Shown one piece after another: positions 24,438-36,722 of a stretch of DNA of 64,000 bases; the first letter of the stretch is position 1, and each line of letters starts with the position of its first letter. The stretch is from positions 1 through 64,000 of the forward strand of contig JAKUCV010004479.1 of the NCBI GenBank assembly GCA_028386065.3, given 5' to 3'. The notes under the pieces are model-generated. The model was not told where the DNA came from. It saw nothing but the letters and a program-made list of their open reading frames with translations, and ran no database searches. The stretch is from Turnera subulata. Lineage: Eukaryota > Streptophyta > Magnoliopsida > Malpighiales > Passifloraceae. The translations under genes and the position numbers were made by a program.

Positions 24438-25023
24438 TGTTGAGGAAACTCGAGTAAATTCCCCACTACAACAAACTAGTGAATTGAAATGATTCGATAA
24501 TTCTCAGGAAAGATGGCCTAGCCTATCTCCTTAGAAAGAATTATCATTCCAAGATAAATCCCCAGGAAAGACTGGAGGAACAGTGGTTCACTTAAAACCC
24601 AGCCTCTTAGACAGGACTCACTTGCACAGTATTTTAATTCACAACCTATACCCGACAAAGGCGGCTTAGCCGGCCAACAAATAGAACAAGGCGGCTTTGC
24701 CAGCCAACAAAAGGATAAGGCGGCTTAGCCAGCCAATGTTGAATACTAAACAAATAAACAAAAGCGGAATAATAAAGGGGGAATAATAAAAGAAGAACAC
24801 ACTCAAAAATTGATAGCGGAGTTCGGCCAATTTTGCCTACGTCTCCGGAGCACTGCTCTTTTAATAGAAGAAGAGTTAGTACAATTGTTAGGGTACAATG
24901 TACTCAAATTTTTGGGATGATTCTAAAGGGATATGAGGGGTCTTATTTATAGCCTTTTCCAACCCCTCTCACTCCCACTTTCTAATAGATGTGGGATACA
25001 AAACACCACATCACTATTCAACA
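24438..25023 (-). repeat. 3' LTR of the Copia element (586 bp)
   Basis: Direct repeat of 27198-27712 in the same orientation. It carries a segment (CTACGTCTCCGGAGCACTGC and neighbours, about 24838-24888) missing from the other LTR, plus a short extra GATGTGGGATACAAA. It is bounded inside by AAGGTAGAGAT (minus strand), a weak polypurine tract. Confidence 0.9.
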
Positions 25024-25117
25024 ATCTCTACCTTGGTGCTTTTGTAGTCCCACCAGACCTCTATCTTCTCAACCATATAAAGAACAGTGCTTCCAACTTG
25101 CACCTTCTGGCACCAAC

Positions 25118-26632
25118 TCAAATATGCAGGATATTGACCAAGTCTAAACAATGTTTAAACTTGGCCCTTGTCACCACTTTGGTCATCATATCTGCAGGAT
25201 TCTCCATAGTCAAAATCTTCTGGAGAAGTATCTTTTCTTCTTCAACAATTTCCCTCACAAAATGATAACGAACATCAATGTGCTTTGTTCATGCATGAAA
25301 GACTTGATTCTTCGCTAAATGAATAGCACTCTGACTGTCAGAATATACCACAAGTTGTTTCTGACCAACCCCCAAGTCTTTGAGCAATCCATGAAGCCAA
25401 ATTGCCTCCTTCACAGCTTCTGTAATAGCCATATACTCTGCCTCGGTTGTAGACAAAGCCACCGTTGACTGTAAAGTGGACTTCCAACTAATAGGGGCTT
25501 TTGCTATAGTGAATAAATAGCCCATCATCGATCTTCGCTTATCCAAATCTCCTGCATAGTCGGAATCACAATATCCAACCACTCCTTGACCAAGTGATTC
25601 ATCCCGCTCAAAGATTAAGCCAACCTCTACAGTATCTTTGATATACCGAAAAATCCATTTCATAGCTTGCCAATGACCTCTACCAAGATCATGCATATAT
25701 CTGCTCACAACACTAACAGCTTGTGAAATATCTGGTCTCGTACACACCATTGCATACATCAAGCTTCCGACTATATTGGCATAAGGGACTTTTGCCATGT
25801 ACTCTCGTTCTTCATCTTTCTGCGGAGATAACTGATTGCTAAGCTTCAAATGAGGAGCAAGCGGAGTACCTACAGGTTTTGACCCTTCATTCATACCAAA
25901 ATGTTGTAGTACTTTCTTCAAATATTCCTTTTGAGTCAGCCAAAGCTTGCCTCCCTCTCTGTCCCTACTTATCTCCATGCCGAGAATCTTCTTGGCTTCT
26001 CCCAAATCCTTCATCTCGAACTCTCTTCTCAACTGAGCCTTCAACTTGCCAATTTCAACTTGGCTCTTTGCAGCTATCAGTATATCATCAACATATAAGA
26101 GTAGATAGATGTAGGACCCATCTTGTAGTCTTCTCAAATACACACAATGGTCGTATTTGCTCCTTGTGTACTTCTGACCCAACATAAACTTGTCAAATCG
26201 TTTGTACCACTGTCTTGGTGATTGCTTCAAACCGTACAACGACTTGTCTAGTTTGCACACCCAATTTTCTTTACCAGCAACTTTGTATCCATCGCGTTGA
26301 GTCATATAGATTTCCTCCTTCAAGTCACCGTGTAAGAATGCAGTCTTCACATCAAGTTGAGCTAGCTCCAAATTGAACTGTGCTACCAAGGCCAACAGAA
26401 TTCTAATGGAGGAATGCTTCACAACTGGAGAAAATACCTCATTATAATCAATTCCCTCCTTCTGAGCGTAGCCTTTAGCCACCAATCTTGCCTTGTAACG
26501 AACATTACTCTTGTTAGGAAATCCTTCTTTCTTAGCAAATACCCATTTGCATCCAATTGCCTTCTTTCCCTTTGGTAGTTGTGTCAACTTCCATGTCTTG
26601 TTCTTCTGGAGAGATTTCATCTCCTCCTCCAT
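25118..26632 (-). pseudogene. Copia pol remnant: reverse transcriptase and RNase H
   Basis: The open frame 26632-25289 begins inside the conserved MEEEMKSLQKNKTWKL segment. It contains the reverse transcriptase core with LLYVDDIL (YVDD catalytic motif) and the RNase H region (CDSDYAGDLDKRRS, ISWKSTLQSTVALSTTEAEY). At 25289-25291 a TGA replaces the arginine codon expected in [14 protein letters not shown]. The homology then runs on in frame to a natural-looking TGA at 25118-25120. Upstream, a TAG at about 26642-26644 replaces the usual tryptophan before KEAMEEE. Both changes fit C-to-T or G-to-A decay. The product would have been the polymerase half of the Copia polyprotein. Confidence 0.9.
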
Positions 26633-26791
26633 TGCCTCTTTCTAACTGCTACTTTCAGAACTCCGAATGGCTTCTGAAAAAGTGAAAGGAACATTATCAA
26701 TGACTGGAAGTGCATAGGCCACTGTTTCAATGAGACGTTCTGGTTTTCTCCTTTCTCGTCTTGGTCTACTAGTGGCAATTGACTCGAACTG

Positions 26792-27067
26792 CTACGTAGG
26801 TTCTTTGGTCGGAACCTCTTCTTCATCTGACTCTTCCTCTGTAAATGGAAAGTCACCATTGGTGCTCTTAGCTGAGATCACCATAATAGGCTCAAACACC
26901 ACCGGCTTTGATACACACTCCACCTGCTGTGAAGTACTACCAGCTCCTTCTGGATTTATCTTAGTCAACATGGCAGATTCATCAAAGGTAACTTCCCTAC
27001 TGATAATAGTCTTCTTTGCCTCTAGACACCAAAGACAGTATCCCTTCACTCTAGCTTTAAGACCCAT
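26792..27067 (-). pseudogene. Copia integrase C-terminal fragment
   Basis: Reads GLKARVKGYCLWCLEAKKTI followed by ISREVTFDESAML, the segment that links integrase to reverse transcriptase in Copia polyproteins. It then becomes an acidic tail (EEESDEEEVPTKEPT). The catalytic integrase domain upstream is deleted; the leader at about 27100-27183 joins it directly. Confidence 0.75.
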
Positions 27068-27183
27068 AAATAAAGCCTTCCTGACTGTGTACCTGATGTA
27101 GCCTGTTTTGAACCTGCTTCCACCATTACAAAATCAAAAGATAGTATTCAACAATTTCAAATAGCCCAAAGGATGAACCTTCG

Positions 27184-27195
27184 GCTCCGCTACCA
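27184..27195 (-). other. Primer-binding site of the Copia element
   Basis: Minus-strand TGGTAGCGGAGC lies two bases inside the 5' LTR. It is similar to the TGGTATCAGAGC sites complementary to initiator methionine tRNA. The same TGGTAGCGGAGC is used by the element at 38075-44606. Confidence 0.75.
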
Positions 27196-27197
27196 CT

Positions 27198-27712
27198 TGT
27201 TGAGGAAACTCGGGTAAATTCCCCACTACAACAAACTAGTGAATTGAACTGATTCGATAATTCCCAGGAAAGATGGCCTAGCCTATCTCCTTATACAGAA
27301 TTATCATTCCAAAATAAATTCCCAGGAAAGACTGGAGGAACAGTGGTTCACTTAAAATCCAGCTTCCTAGACAGGAGTCACTTGCACAGTATTTTAATTC
27401 ACAACCTATACCCGACAAAAGCGGCTTAGCCGGCCAACAAATAGAACAAGGCGGCTTTGCCAGCCAACAAAAGGATAAGGCGGCTTAGCCGGCCAATGTT
27501 GAATACTAAACAAATAAACAAATGCGGAATAATAAAGGCGGAATAATAAAAGAAGAACACACTCAAAAATTGATAACGGAGTTCGGCCAATTGTTAGGAT
27601 ACAATGTACTCAATTTTTTGGGATGATTCTAAAGGAATGTGAGGGGTCTTATTTATAACCTTTTCCAACCCCTCACTCCCATTTTCTAATAACACCACAT
27701 CACTATTCAACA
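27198..27712 (-). repeat. 5' LTR of the Copia element (515 bp)
   Basis: Matches 24438-25023 apart from scattered substitutions and two deletions relative to it. It ends TTCAACA next to the ACCAG duplication. Confidence 0.9.
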
Positions 27713-27880
27713 ACCAGGAGGTACAAGTAATTTGGATCCCAAATTTTGGAATTCAGGACTAACCAGGAAAGAGGACCATTCTTTGTAAACCAGCCTGAAT
27801 CGAGAGATGGACTCCATAGGTAATAACGCGAGTATCTCTTCCGCAATCACCCAAGGCAAACCATGATTTACCTCCTCCAT

Positions 27881-28373
27881 AGTGCCTCGCCTAATTGGCT
27901 TGGCTGCTTTTTGTGAATCCTGGTAGTGCTCTTATTTCTCTTTCAAATCCTGCGATCAACCCAAAAACATCAATCACGACCAATAAACCTATATATATAT
28001 ATATATGCACATAGTGATGCGTGTTCATATATATAAGGTCGGCAAAACTTAAAGGTGTGTCGGTTAAAAAAGTGTTTGGATAGATAGTTGTACCACTACA
28101 ACCTACGATGCCTTCTCCATGTTCTAGTATGTATCATTCAAGACAGTATATAGCACTTTGAAATTAATTCTAGAGCTCGGCAAGCCCAAAACACATAACC
28201 ACGAAACTAGCACGCCCATCAATAAGTTAAAAGGATAGCAAAAAAAGGAGAGCTAACCATAATATATAAATATAGGAAATATAGAGATCAAAACCTGATG
28301 GCGGGTATTTTGATTTGGGATTAGGGTTACCCAGCAATACATATACCTTCAGCTTGCCATCGATTCGTCGGTC
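27881..28373. promoter_or_regulatory. Divergent intergenic region between the F-box and cystatin-like genes
   Basis: A 493-bp gap separates two start codons facing away from each other. It must hold both 5' untranslated regions and promoters. It includes a TATATATATATATATAT-like run at about 27992-28007 and several AT-rich stretches. No specific element could be assigned to either gene. Confidence 0.45.
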
Positions 28374-29429
28374 ATGGCTCCGGTTGGAGAGCCTAACTTT
28401 CCGGGTGTGATTGATGGTCCTGACATTCTGGGTTACGCTTATTTTCCTAGCCTTCACCTTCTGGGCGAGGCTCTTGTTCCTAATATGCGTTTTGGAGGTT
28501 GGTCTCTTACGGGTTAGTCGTCGGGGTCTTATTTGTCTGGTCCGGGTCGTCGGCCGTGTGGTGGTATAAGTGATTCCCCAAGTTGGGACAAGGGGGCACA
28601 TCTTCCTCCACCGATAGAAGACGATGACGAAGATGAAAACGAAAACGAAAACGACACCTACAGGTGTGGTGGCCCCTGCTGCTACATAGAAGACGACAAC
28701 GACGGCTGCGGTAAAGAAGACGAGTTTAAAGCGGCAGACGCAGCGGTCGATAGAGACCAGATGGTGATTGACACCAATAACTATATTGCGCGGACAAGAC
28801 TTCTCTACGGAGATGTTGCGGACCAGACTGTGTCCACAAAAGATTTCATGGAGTATGTATATGTGTGTTTCTTATTCGTGTTATTATTATTGTTATTGGT
28901 ATTATCATTATTATTCATTATCCTCATGTTTGTTTGTTAACGCCGGTTAATTAATATATTGCAGTGCTTTGGTAAAATTATTCTTGATGTGCCAGAACCG
29001 CTCTGGAAGGTTCAAGCTGGTTTTCCCTCAAGTTGTCCCCTTCCTTTAATTTCAAAACATCTTTTCTATGCCCAATTACATGGCCGAATAGGCTATTTCG
29101 CTGCCTTGGCTATTCTCGAATATAATAGGAGAATGGTTCGCTCGCTTGGCACCCTCTTTTTCGCTTCTCTATCTTATTAATTACTGCGTAATACTACTAG
29201 TAATATATTGTAATAGTACCTTTCTAATTTTGCATTTGTTGTGCCCTTTGTTGCTTTTGTTGTTGCTCTTTTTATACATAGCGTCAACATATGAAGTATG
29301 CGGGGACCTTGTGGACCTTTATTGACCCAGTTTGCCACCAAATCTACATAAGTCTCGGGGCTTTGGACATTCGTACCGATGACTTACATGAGTGTCAAGA
29401 CTAGGATCTCCCATCCCCTTTACCAACCT

Positions 29430-29721
29430 TGATATATTTACTCCACCCGCCGGTCCCACTATCGGGAGAGCTCGGGGCCGAAGACCGAGTCAAAGCCCAA
29501 CGAGCCCAGGCCCGAAGATGGAGTCTGAGCCCATCAAGCCCAATTTGTCCAAGAAACCCGTTTACAAGGCACCCGCTCTGTAAATACCCCCTAAGGCCCG
29601 TTTTAGGGAGACAACGTAGCCTAGATAGCTAGACCCAGGGTACTGTTCACGCCCCTCTTTTCTCTGTAATTCAACCAATCATTCAATGGAAATACACACC
29701 CCCTATTTTCGATTTATATCC
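29430..29721 (+). repeat. 5' LTR of the LARD-like element (292 bp)
   Basis: Starts TGATATATTTACTCCACCC and ends TTTTCGATTTATATCC (last base differs from the A of the other LTR). A TATA-like TGTAAATACC lies at its middle, and ATTCAATGGAAATACAC near its end. Confidence 0.9.
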
Positions 29722-30059
29722 GTGGCAACTCCACTGGGGACGACGATCGATTCACGGTGCACCACCGTTCGATCCGTTCGTCCCCTTTCATTAAGCAACA
29801 ACGGCAGCAAGCAACCAAAAAAAAAAAGAAATCAAAGGTTTCTGCCGTCCAAACAACAATGGAGAACAGATCCATCCACAAAAACGAATCTAGCGAGATC
29901 CAACAAATCAAACAACGAATCCAAAAAATTCAGCAAACAAAGAGACGAACAGGTCTATTTACAAAGCATCAAAACCAAGCTAAAATCAAACGGATATTAT
30001 AGATCCGAGCAGATCCATCAACGCGCGCAAATGAAACGAAGGACAAAAAATAAATAAAG

Positions 30060-30620
30060 GAAATTTACAGGTAGATCGTGCGGGGAGAAGAGTCGGGTCT
30101 GCCCGGATCCGGTTAGGTTCGAGATGGATCTATCCCGATCCGTCGAGGCCCTAAAGAGTTGCTCCCAAACGCGCCTCCGTCGGAGCCAACGCCGTCACCG
30201 CCATGCCTCGCTGAAGATAGATGGAACGAAGGAAGGCCGGAAGATCCGAGAAGGACTCGCCCAGATCCGTCGTGACCCACGAGAGCGGCACCAGAACGCG
30301 CCATCACCGGAGCCAGAGCCTCCTTCACCGCCACGCCTCGCCGAAGGTAGGAGGAACATAAGAGGGGCGGAGCTCGGGGATGTTCTGTTCGCGCAAGGAC
30401 CACCGGACACACCCTCGACCCGCCGCCTCAAATTGCCACTGTGAGCACCTCCTCAAGCTTCCTCACCGCTCACCATGAAGGTGCAGCACCCCGCCGGAGC
30501 TGGACGAAATGATGGACGGCGCCTCCAGCGAGAGTGGTGGCCGGTGATTTGAAAAAGGAAAATAAAAAGAGAGGAGGAGAAGCAGGTGACTGCTCGGGAG
30601 AGAAGAGAAGAGAAGAGAAG
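30060..30620. other. GC-rich leader segment with internal duplication
   Basis: This part of the element is much more GC-rich than the rest. It contains a diverged direct repeat: CGCCATGCCTCGCTGAAG at about 30200 and CGCCACGCCTCGCCGAAG at about 30330, each followed by GGAAC. Short frames on both strands (30124-30444; 30113-30412) share no domain. It resembles a plant first exon or 5' UTR, so capture of host sequence is possible. Confidence 0.4.
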
Positions 30621-33600
30621 AATAGAAAAGAAAAGAGGAGAAAAGGAAAACGTGTGGAGGAGAAAAAAAAACAATAAAAAAAAACATATGTGAGGGAAAT
30701 GGGGGTGCTGTAAGGAAAAAGAACTCGTGGAGGCCCTCATGCATTGAGTGGACCTGCCCAAGTTCATAAAAATTAGAATGTATATGTATGTCTTATATAA
30801 ACAGGTTAATAGGTTTGAAAATTTTGTAGATGCTCGGGAACAAATAAATTTGGTGCTTTTGGAGATGCTTGTAAAACAATAGGTCTGGAAAACAGGATCT
30901 ACAAAGTCGCCAACAATTAAAAGTAAAAAATCGGACCAAGAAGCCCACGCGTGAGGACCAAAGCTGCCAGATCTGTCGGGAAAAATATAAATGTTATATA
31001 TATAAAAATAATTTTCTTTTAGGTCCTCCTGAATTTTTCAAGCAGGTTCGCAATTCATAAAATAAAACAGGTTCTTCACTCGGACCCAAAAAAAAGGGGG
31101 AGTGAAGAGCATGAGCTCATAAAATTCTCGTTAAGGAAGAACAGGAGTTGATGGGTAACACACACCTACTAACAACCCAACACCAGGTCGTGTTGAATTA
31201 ACAGGCCCCTGAAGGATCCAACAACAGGTCCTATCAAGCCAACATGTTTGCAAAAATAGGCCCTATAAGAGATTAGACAGGAACTAATCCCATCCAGTGA
31301 TACACTACCAGGGCTCATGAAGTACCTCCTCGATGAGGAATATAAATTATTAGGCCTGGAAAAAATTTTCACAGGTCCTGAAGGTCCTATGTGAACCAAG
31401 AGCAGGTCCTACAAAAATGACAGGTCCTGCAAAATAATACAGAAATGACAGGTTCTGCAAAAGAACAATCAGAACCAGATCCCGTTTAGCGATCCACAAT
31501 TCAGGTTCTATGTACACGTATGATATGATAATATTATGTGTCAGTTTGTTATTACCATCGACATCATCATGTTCATTCATTTCACATGCTAGTTTGCAAA
31601 TTTAATCTCAAATGATTACCTTAAAAGCTAATACTCCATGTGTTGGGTATAATGCTAATTTGGCCACCGAAAATACCGTACAAAATGTTTAAACAATTCA
31701 TCTTTTATTTTATGTTACGCATACGACATAATATGCACATGATAATCATGACATATGATTTATAATTCATATCGTTATGTTGCCCAAGTGTGTCGTGGCC
31801 AATTTGGCAAATTGATGCGTATGATTATTATGTAAAACTAGAAGAAATTAGTATTGATACAACATTGATGATGATCCTTTTGATGTAATTTAATTCTGGG
31901 CATGGCGCACGAGGTACCTCCTCCATGAGGAATATAAGTTATTAGGTCCGGAAAAAATATTTCAAAGGTCTTGAAGGGAGGGTGGAGGTCCAAAATAAAT
32001 CCGCTCGTCCCGAAGACATTTCCATTATTGAAATGCCAATTTGAAGCAGATCCTGTAGGGCCGGCTCAGGTTCGATGAAGATCCTCAGGAGAAACCAATT
32101 GATACTTAAAGTGGGAACTAAAAGATTCTCAACAAAGTCATCTATCACCAAAATACATAAATCAAGGGGCAAAATAGGGATTAAAGCCTAGAAACTCCAA
32201 TAGAGATTTTAATATGCAGGTCCTCTTCAATAATACCGTTGGAAAGAAGGACAGGTCCTAAAGAGTTCCACAAAAGAGGAACCGAGACTAAAATGTTAAA
32301 CACTTAGGCGAAATCTCACCAACGATGTACCTATAGGTTCCACAAAATTCACAGGACAATTACAATTCAGGTTCGCGCAAATAGACCAATAACTCAAAAT
32401 AGACCTTGAGGCACGAAGAAAGACTAGAACAGGTTCTAAAGATGTCATACGAAGGTGGTGTAGATCCTACGAATCTTCTCTCACCACAATTTATATTTTA
32501 TGGAACTCGAAGAAAGACTACCAGAATGAATCCAACTGCCCACAATTCATCAATGACCCAACAGGTCCTATCGAAGTAGCAGGTTCTGCAACAAAAGGCC
32601 GATCATGATGGCGAACCGACTTGTGGTGGTCCTACCCGCCATATGCGAATGCCTGTGAGGTACCTTGGAAAATCTAGAATTTTAGTCATTAGTTCCATGG
32701 AAAAATCCTTTGAAAGCCCTTGCTGGAATAGCTGCATGAGGTTCTCTAGAAAGAGCCTTCCTTCTAGCGCCACAAAGGTGAACAAATTCAAAGAGTTCCC
32801 ACGGAGGAGTCATATGGCCTAGGATGCTCGAAACAAATGCAAGCAGTGCTGGTGCACAGCCCAACAAATGCAAAATGATTCTAGCAAAACATATTCGCAT
32901 GGCTTAGTGCAAAAAGGGTTCCAGGTTCTAGGTTTCAGATTCTGGATTCCAAGAAGAACAGGTCCAAAGAACCTTTAAACAAACATAGTTTATGCTCACA
33001 TTAAACCTCAACAGTCGTTCACGAGGTTCCTATGGAGAACATATAGGAAATCCAAAGCAAAGAAAGCTAACAAAGAAAGAGGTTCGCGTGATAACGCCAG
33101 AACCTCGAGGAGCTTCTGTGGTGGCAACATAAGCCCCATGAAACCACGACAAACATAATGAACTATAGGTGAAGCTCTAAGGGAGATAGTTGGTGCAAAT
33201 GAAGAATGCCTACCAATTTCTAGAAGCTCAAAGAAGCCAGCCGTTGGGCTGGACATTCAAAGGAGTTAAACAAATAAGTGTATCCAAAAGAAATCTCTAC
33301 ATGGGAGACAGGTATCATAATAAGAGCTTCCACAAAGGAAAAAGAAGCCAATTACGCTTTTGAAATGAACAAACGATCAAGTCAACAACAGAAGGTGGAG
33401 GCTCGCACCAATTAACCAGGTTCAAAGAACAGAACCAATAAAGAAGCTCGTAGAAAGGCACGAAATGATTTGGAGACCATCACCATGCCATGCGTCGAGG
33501 AAAAGCGGAAAGCAGGTTTCAAAGTACACCTCAAAAGAAGCATGCTTTAGGTAAAGCAATGAAATTTTAGAAAGAGGAGAATCTTCATGAAAAATAAATC

Positions 33601-34402
33601 AGGTTCCTATCAAAGGCGAAAGAAGATTTTTTTTTGAAAAATAGAAAGCTTATGAGGAATCTGATATGACGTAATGACAACAGTAACAGGTCCTCTACGT
33701 AGATCTTCGGAAACAGAAGCTTTAACATAAGCAGAAACCCGAACAGGTCCCCCACGAAGAGAATAACTTAAGGACCTCACAAGAGGAACAAATGTAAAGA
33801 ATAATCCTATAAGGGAACCAGAAATCTAAAGAGGCTCTCACAAAAGGCGACCAAACCCTCACGCCATTATAGGGCACAAAATATAAAATGGCCCATGCTG
33901 GGAGCTACCGCTCGAGGCTCCAAAGAGCGCAACATGCTCCAATGAAAACGAAGCATAAAATAGGCAAGCTCAGACTTAGAGAAATTCTAAGCTTACCTAG
34001 GGGACAAGATCTCTCACAAACTCGTCCTAGTGAGAAAGCTACATTCGGCTCCAAAATACATAGGTTCCCTTCAGGAGCAAGTCGTGCGAGGCTCGATAAC
34101 AAGGGAGAGTAAAGGGTAAAGATTGAGCAAGAACACCATAAAATGCATGAGGCTTCGTGGATACCATGAATCGCAAGGCCTCAATGTAGCCAAAAATAGC
34201 GAAAAGGTCCACGAATGCTATAGCACAAATTGGTGGTTTCAGACTCAATTGGAACCAAAAGCTCTCTCGAGTAAACGAGGCCTATCAACTTGCTTAGAGA
34301 AGAAAATTGCAACAAATCGCAGGTAGACGATGAAGCAACTGCAATCCAAATATAATGCGAAATTCAGACAGATCCTACAACACAAATAGCCTTTTAAGGC
34401 AT

Positions 34403-34640
34403 AGGCCCTCGTGCCCAAAAATTATAATGAGCGTGGCCATGGTACCTTGTACCAATAAGAGCCCCAAAGCTCAAAGGCCCTCGTGCCCAAAAATTATAAT
34501 GAGCATGGCCATGTTACCTTGTACCAACAAGAGCCCCGAAGCTCAGAGGCCCTCGTGCCCAAAAATTATAAGGAGCAAGGCCGTGGTACCTTGTACCAAT
34601 AAGAGCTCCGAAGCTCAAAAGCCCTCGCGCCGAAAGCTAC
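34403..34640. repeat. 72-bp tandem repeat, three full copies and a partial fourth
   Basis: Units begin AGGCCCTCGTGCCCAAAAAT at 34403, 34475 and 34547, with a degenerate AAGCCCTCGCGCCGAAAG at 34619. The period is exactly 72 bases, a multiple of three, which keeps a frame open (34355-34702) through the array. That frame is not evidence for a gene. Confidence 0.9.
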
Positions 34641-36722
34641 AACAAACAGGCCTGCTAAGGCAATACCAACCCCAAAGCACAAAAAGGCCAAAAGGTTCCT
34701 GAATACCTAAATTCACATCTAGCCCGACCGGGGTATTAAGTACCTGTAGGTGTCACTAGGAGAAGCTCTGAGGCTCCTGAAGCCCAAATGAAGTCCCTAG
34801 GAAAGCTGAGAGGAGCCTAATTCTAGGCCAAAGGTACAGAAGTACCCACAGGTCAAAAAAGCTACGGGCTGTTGAGCCCAAAAGCTAAAGGTATACCTAA
34901 AACAATTAATAAGCTAGCTCAAAGGCTGTTTAGCCCCAAAATCAAGGCATATAATGCCCAAAATATTCAAAAAGACTTAAGGACCATTGAGTCTAAAAGC
35001 TAAAGGCATATGCTGCCCAGAACCATCAAAAAGCTTAAGGGTTGTTTATCCCTAAGCTTAGGCCCTCGAGCCTATGTCTTATACAGGAGCCGATGATAGA
35101 AGCTGACAAAACCATAACGAAAGGAAGAGTCCCTAGTGCGCAGGAAGCAGAGGCTCACTGCAGCAATTCAATGCAGGACCTAGATACAGAGGCTACAGGC
35201 AAAGGGAGCCCAACAAGAGTCACAATTACTTCAATAGAACCTGCTGAGCAAGGGGCTCGCCCAATTATAATGGGCAAAACATTCCAAACATAGGATCAAA
35301 TCACAAAGCTTGCCGAACCGCAACGAGAGAAGAAAGAGTCCTTGGAACCTACCAATGATACAAACCGGCCCAATCCAGGAACCAGAAGCTAAACTACATA
35401 AAGGTACTGAAAGCCGAACCTATAAGAAACAATACAGGGGGCTGGATCTAGATACTGCGAGGTCGCCTGGAGGACCTATTTATGGAAAGAAGACACCTAG
35501 AGAGGCAGGAACTCTCCAACACAAAGATAGACCCACAAAAGATGGGAGAAGCTGAAAAAGAACGAGGTTCATCACTCCCAAAAGGGCAACTTCAAATTTA
35601 GGAAAATAAAGTTAACGATATGGAACAAAGTAGCAAACGGACCAGAGGATTCGGAAAAGAAAACAATAGTCACAGTCGAAAATCCCGCCGATGCCCTGAA
35701 AAGAGGTCATGTGGAGCTTAGGAATGAACAACTCCAAATGGTCCGGGAGCTGGAACCTCCCGCAGAACGTGAGCCTACTAACAAAGTGCAGATACTGGAG
35801 TTGAAAAAAAAAGAAAACTAGAACAGGAACCGCAGGATCTAAGGGCCCTTAAATTTTCCATATCATTTGTCCAAGACGGAATACAGCAAAGTCATAGGCA
35901 CACAAATAGAAGTTGAAGGCCCTCAGGCAGGCATACGGAAGGCAAGATGAGCCAAACTCACAAATTACAAGGAGCCAGAGGTGCTGGGTTCACTATGACA
36001 TCAAAGAAGGACTAGAGGAGCCAGGTTCTCAAGCGACAAGCCCATGGCGGAGGTCCTCAGGTTAGCAAAAGAACCTGTAAAGGATATAGGTACCCCAGTT
36101 TAATCAGGATTATAGGTACCCTGATTAGTTAAATGACGAGCGAGGTTCGAAAACCAAAATACATGAAGGACCGAACGAGGTTCCGAAGAATACAGGTTCG
36201 TCAAAAATCGAGCGCAGGTTGAGGTTCTCAGGTTCGCTATGAAGCAAGGGATATGGATACCTACTTCAATAAAATTTACAAGTGCCCTGAATCATCAAAA
36301 GTCAAGCATACATGAAAGGTGCACAGGCACAATTAAAACAATAAATGCTCAAACTGGCGAGAATAACATGTCCAACAAGAAGAGACATTTTCAAAGCAGG
36401 ATCCTCTCTACTAAGAAGGACCTCAGGAGCTAAGAGGTATTCCCATTCTCCGACAGGAGGCCGTCAAGGAGCGATCACATTCTCCAACTGAGGCTCTGGA
36501 GAATCAGATAACAGGGCATTCAGGATCTTAATAAACTCCGATACGCTTAAAAGGGGATACACACTGCACTCTTTTTTCCTTCATTAGGTTTTTTCCCCAC
36601 TGGGTTTTTCCTGATAAGGTTTTTAACGAGACAGTATTTCCAAAATGTATTCTATTTATGCTGATGTCGACAGGGTCCAAATGCCTGTGTTTACAAGCAG
36701 GCCCCGCCATTTGGGGGAATAC

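Larger units (their letters stand above)
24438..27712 (-). mobile_element. Internally deleted Ty1-copia retrotransposon, duplication ACCAG
   Basis: Flanked by the exact 5-bp duplication ACCAG (24433-24437, 27713-27717). The LTRs start TGTTGAGGAAACTCG and end ATTCAACA. The internal region is only about 2.17 kb (25024-27197). A leader jumps into the end of the integrase region (VKGYCLWCLEAKK..), then reverse transcriptase and RNase H follow. Gag, protease and the catalytic integrase core are absent. The primer-binding site lies at 27184-27195. On the minus strand the 5' LTR is therefore the right-hand one. The element lies in the same orientation as the F-box gene it interrupts. It could only have moved with proteins supplied in trans, or it was deleted after insertion. 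Confidence 0.92.
23053..27880 (-). pseudogene. F-box protein gene with F-box-associated domain, split by a Copia element
   Basis: The ATG is at 27878-27880. The first 56 codons (27880-27713) hold a clear F-box (LPWVIAEEILALLPMESISR then FRLVYKEWSSFLVSPEF). After a PPG triplet the frame meets the Copia element at 27712-24438. The other flank (from 24437) continues in phase (DTSTPQRFLISKPSGLYFID) into an acidic stretch (about 24320-24180). The C-terminal half is one long open frame (23949-23053; no ATG, it opens after a TGA at 23962-23964) with the F-box-associated signature GSCNGLVCI and LWNPCTGIYRELP. Between the halves are in-frame stops (TAA 24169-24171) and frame changes, unless an intron is present. 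Such proteins are substrate receptors of SCF ubiquitin ligases: the F-box binds SKP1 and the C-terminal domain binds the target. Insertion plus stops indicate loss of function. It is divergently oriented to the cystatin-like gene. Confidence 0.85.

Noticed and set aside
28227..28601. 124-codon minus-strand frame opposite the cystatin-like gene
   Set aside because: Arg/Thr-rich antisense of the first exon, which has better coding evidence on the plus strand.
34403..34640. CRISPR-like array
   Set aside because: Adjacent direct repeats without spacers, in plant DNA.
34355..34702. Tandem-repeat protein gene
   Set aside because: Open only because the repeat period is 72 bp; lies inside a non-coding LTR element.
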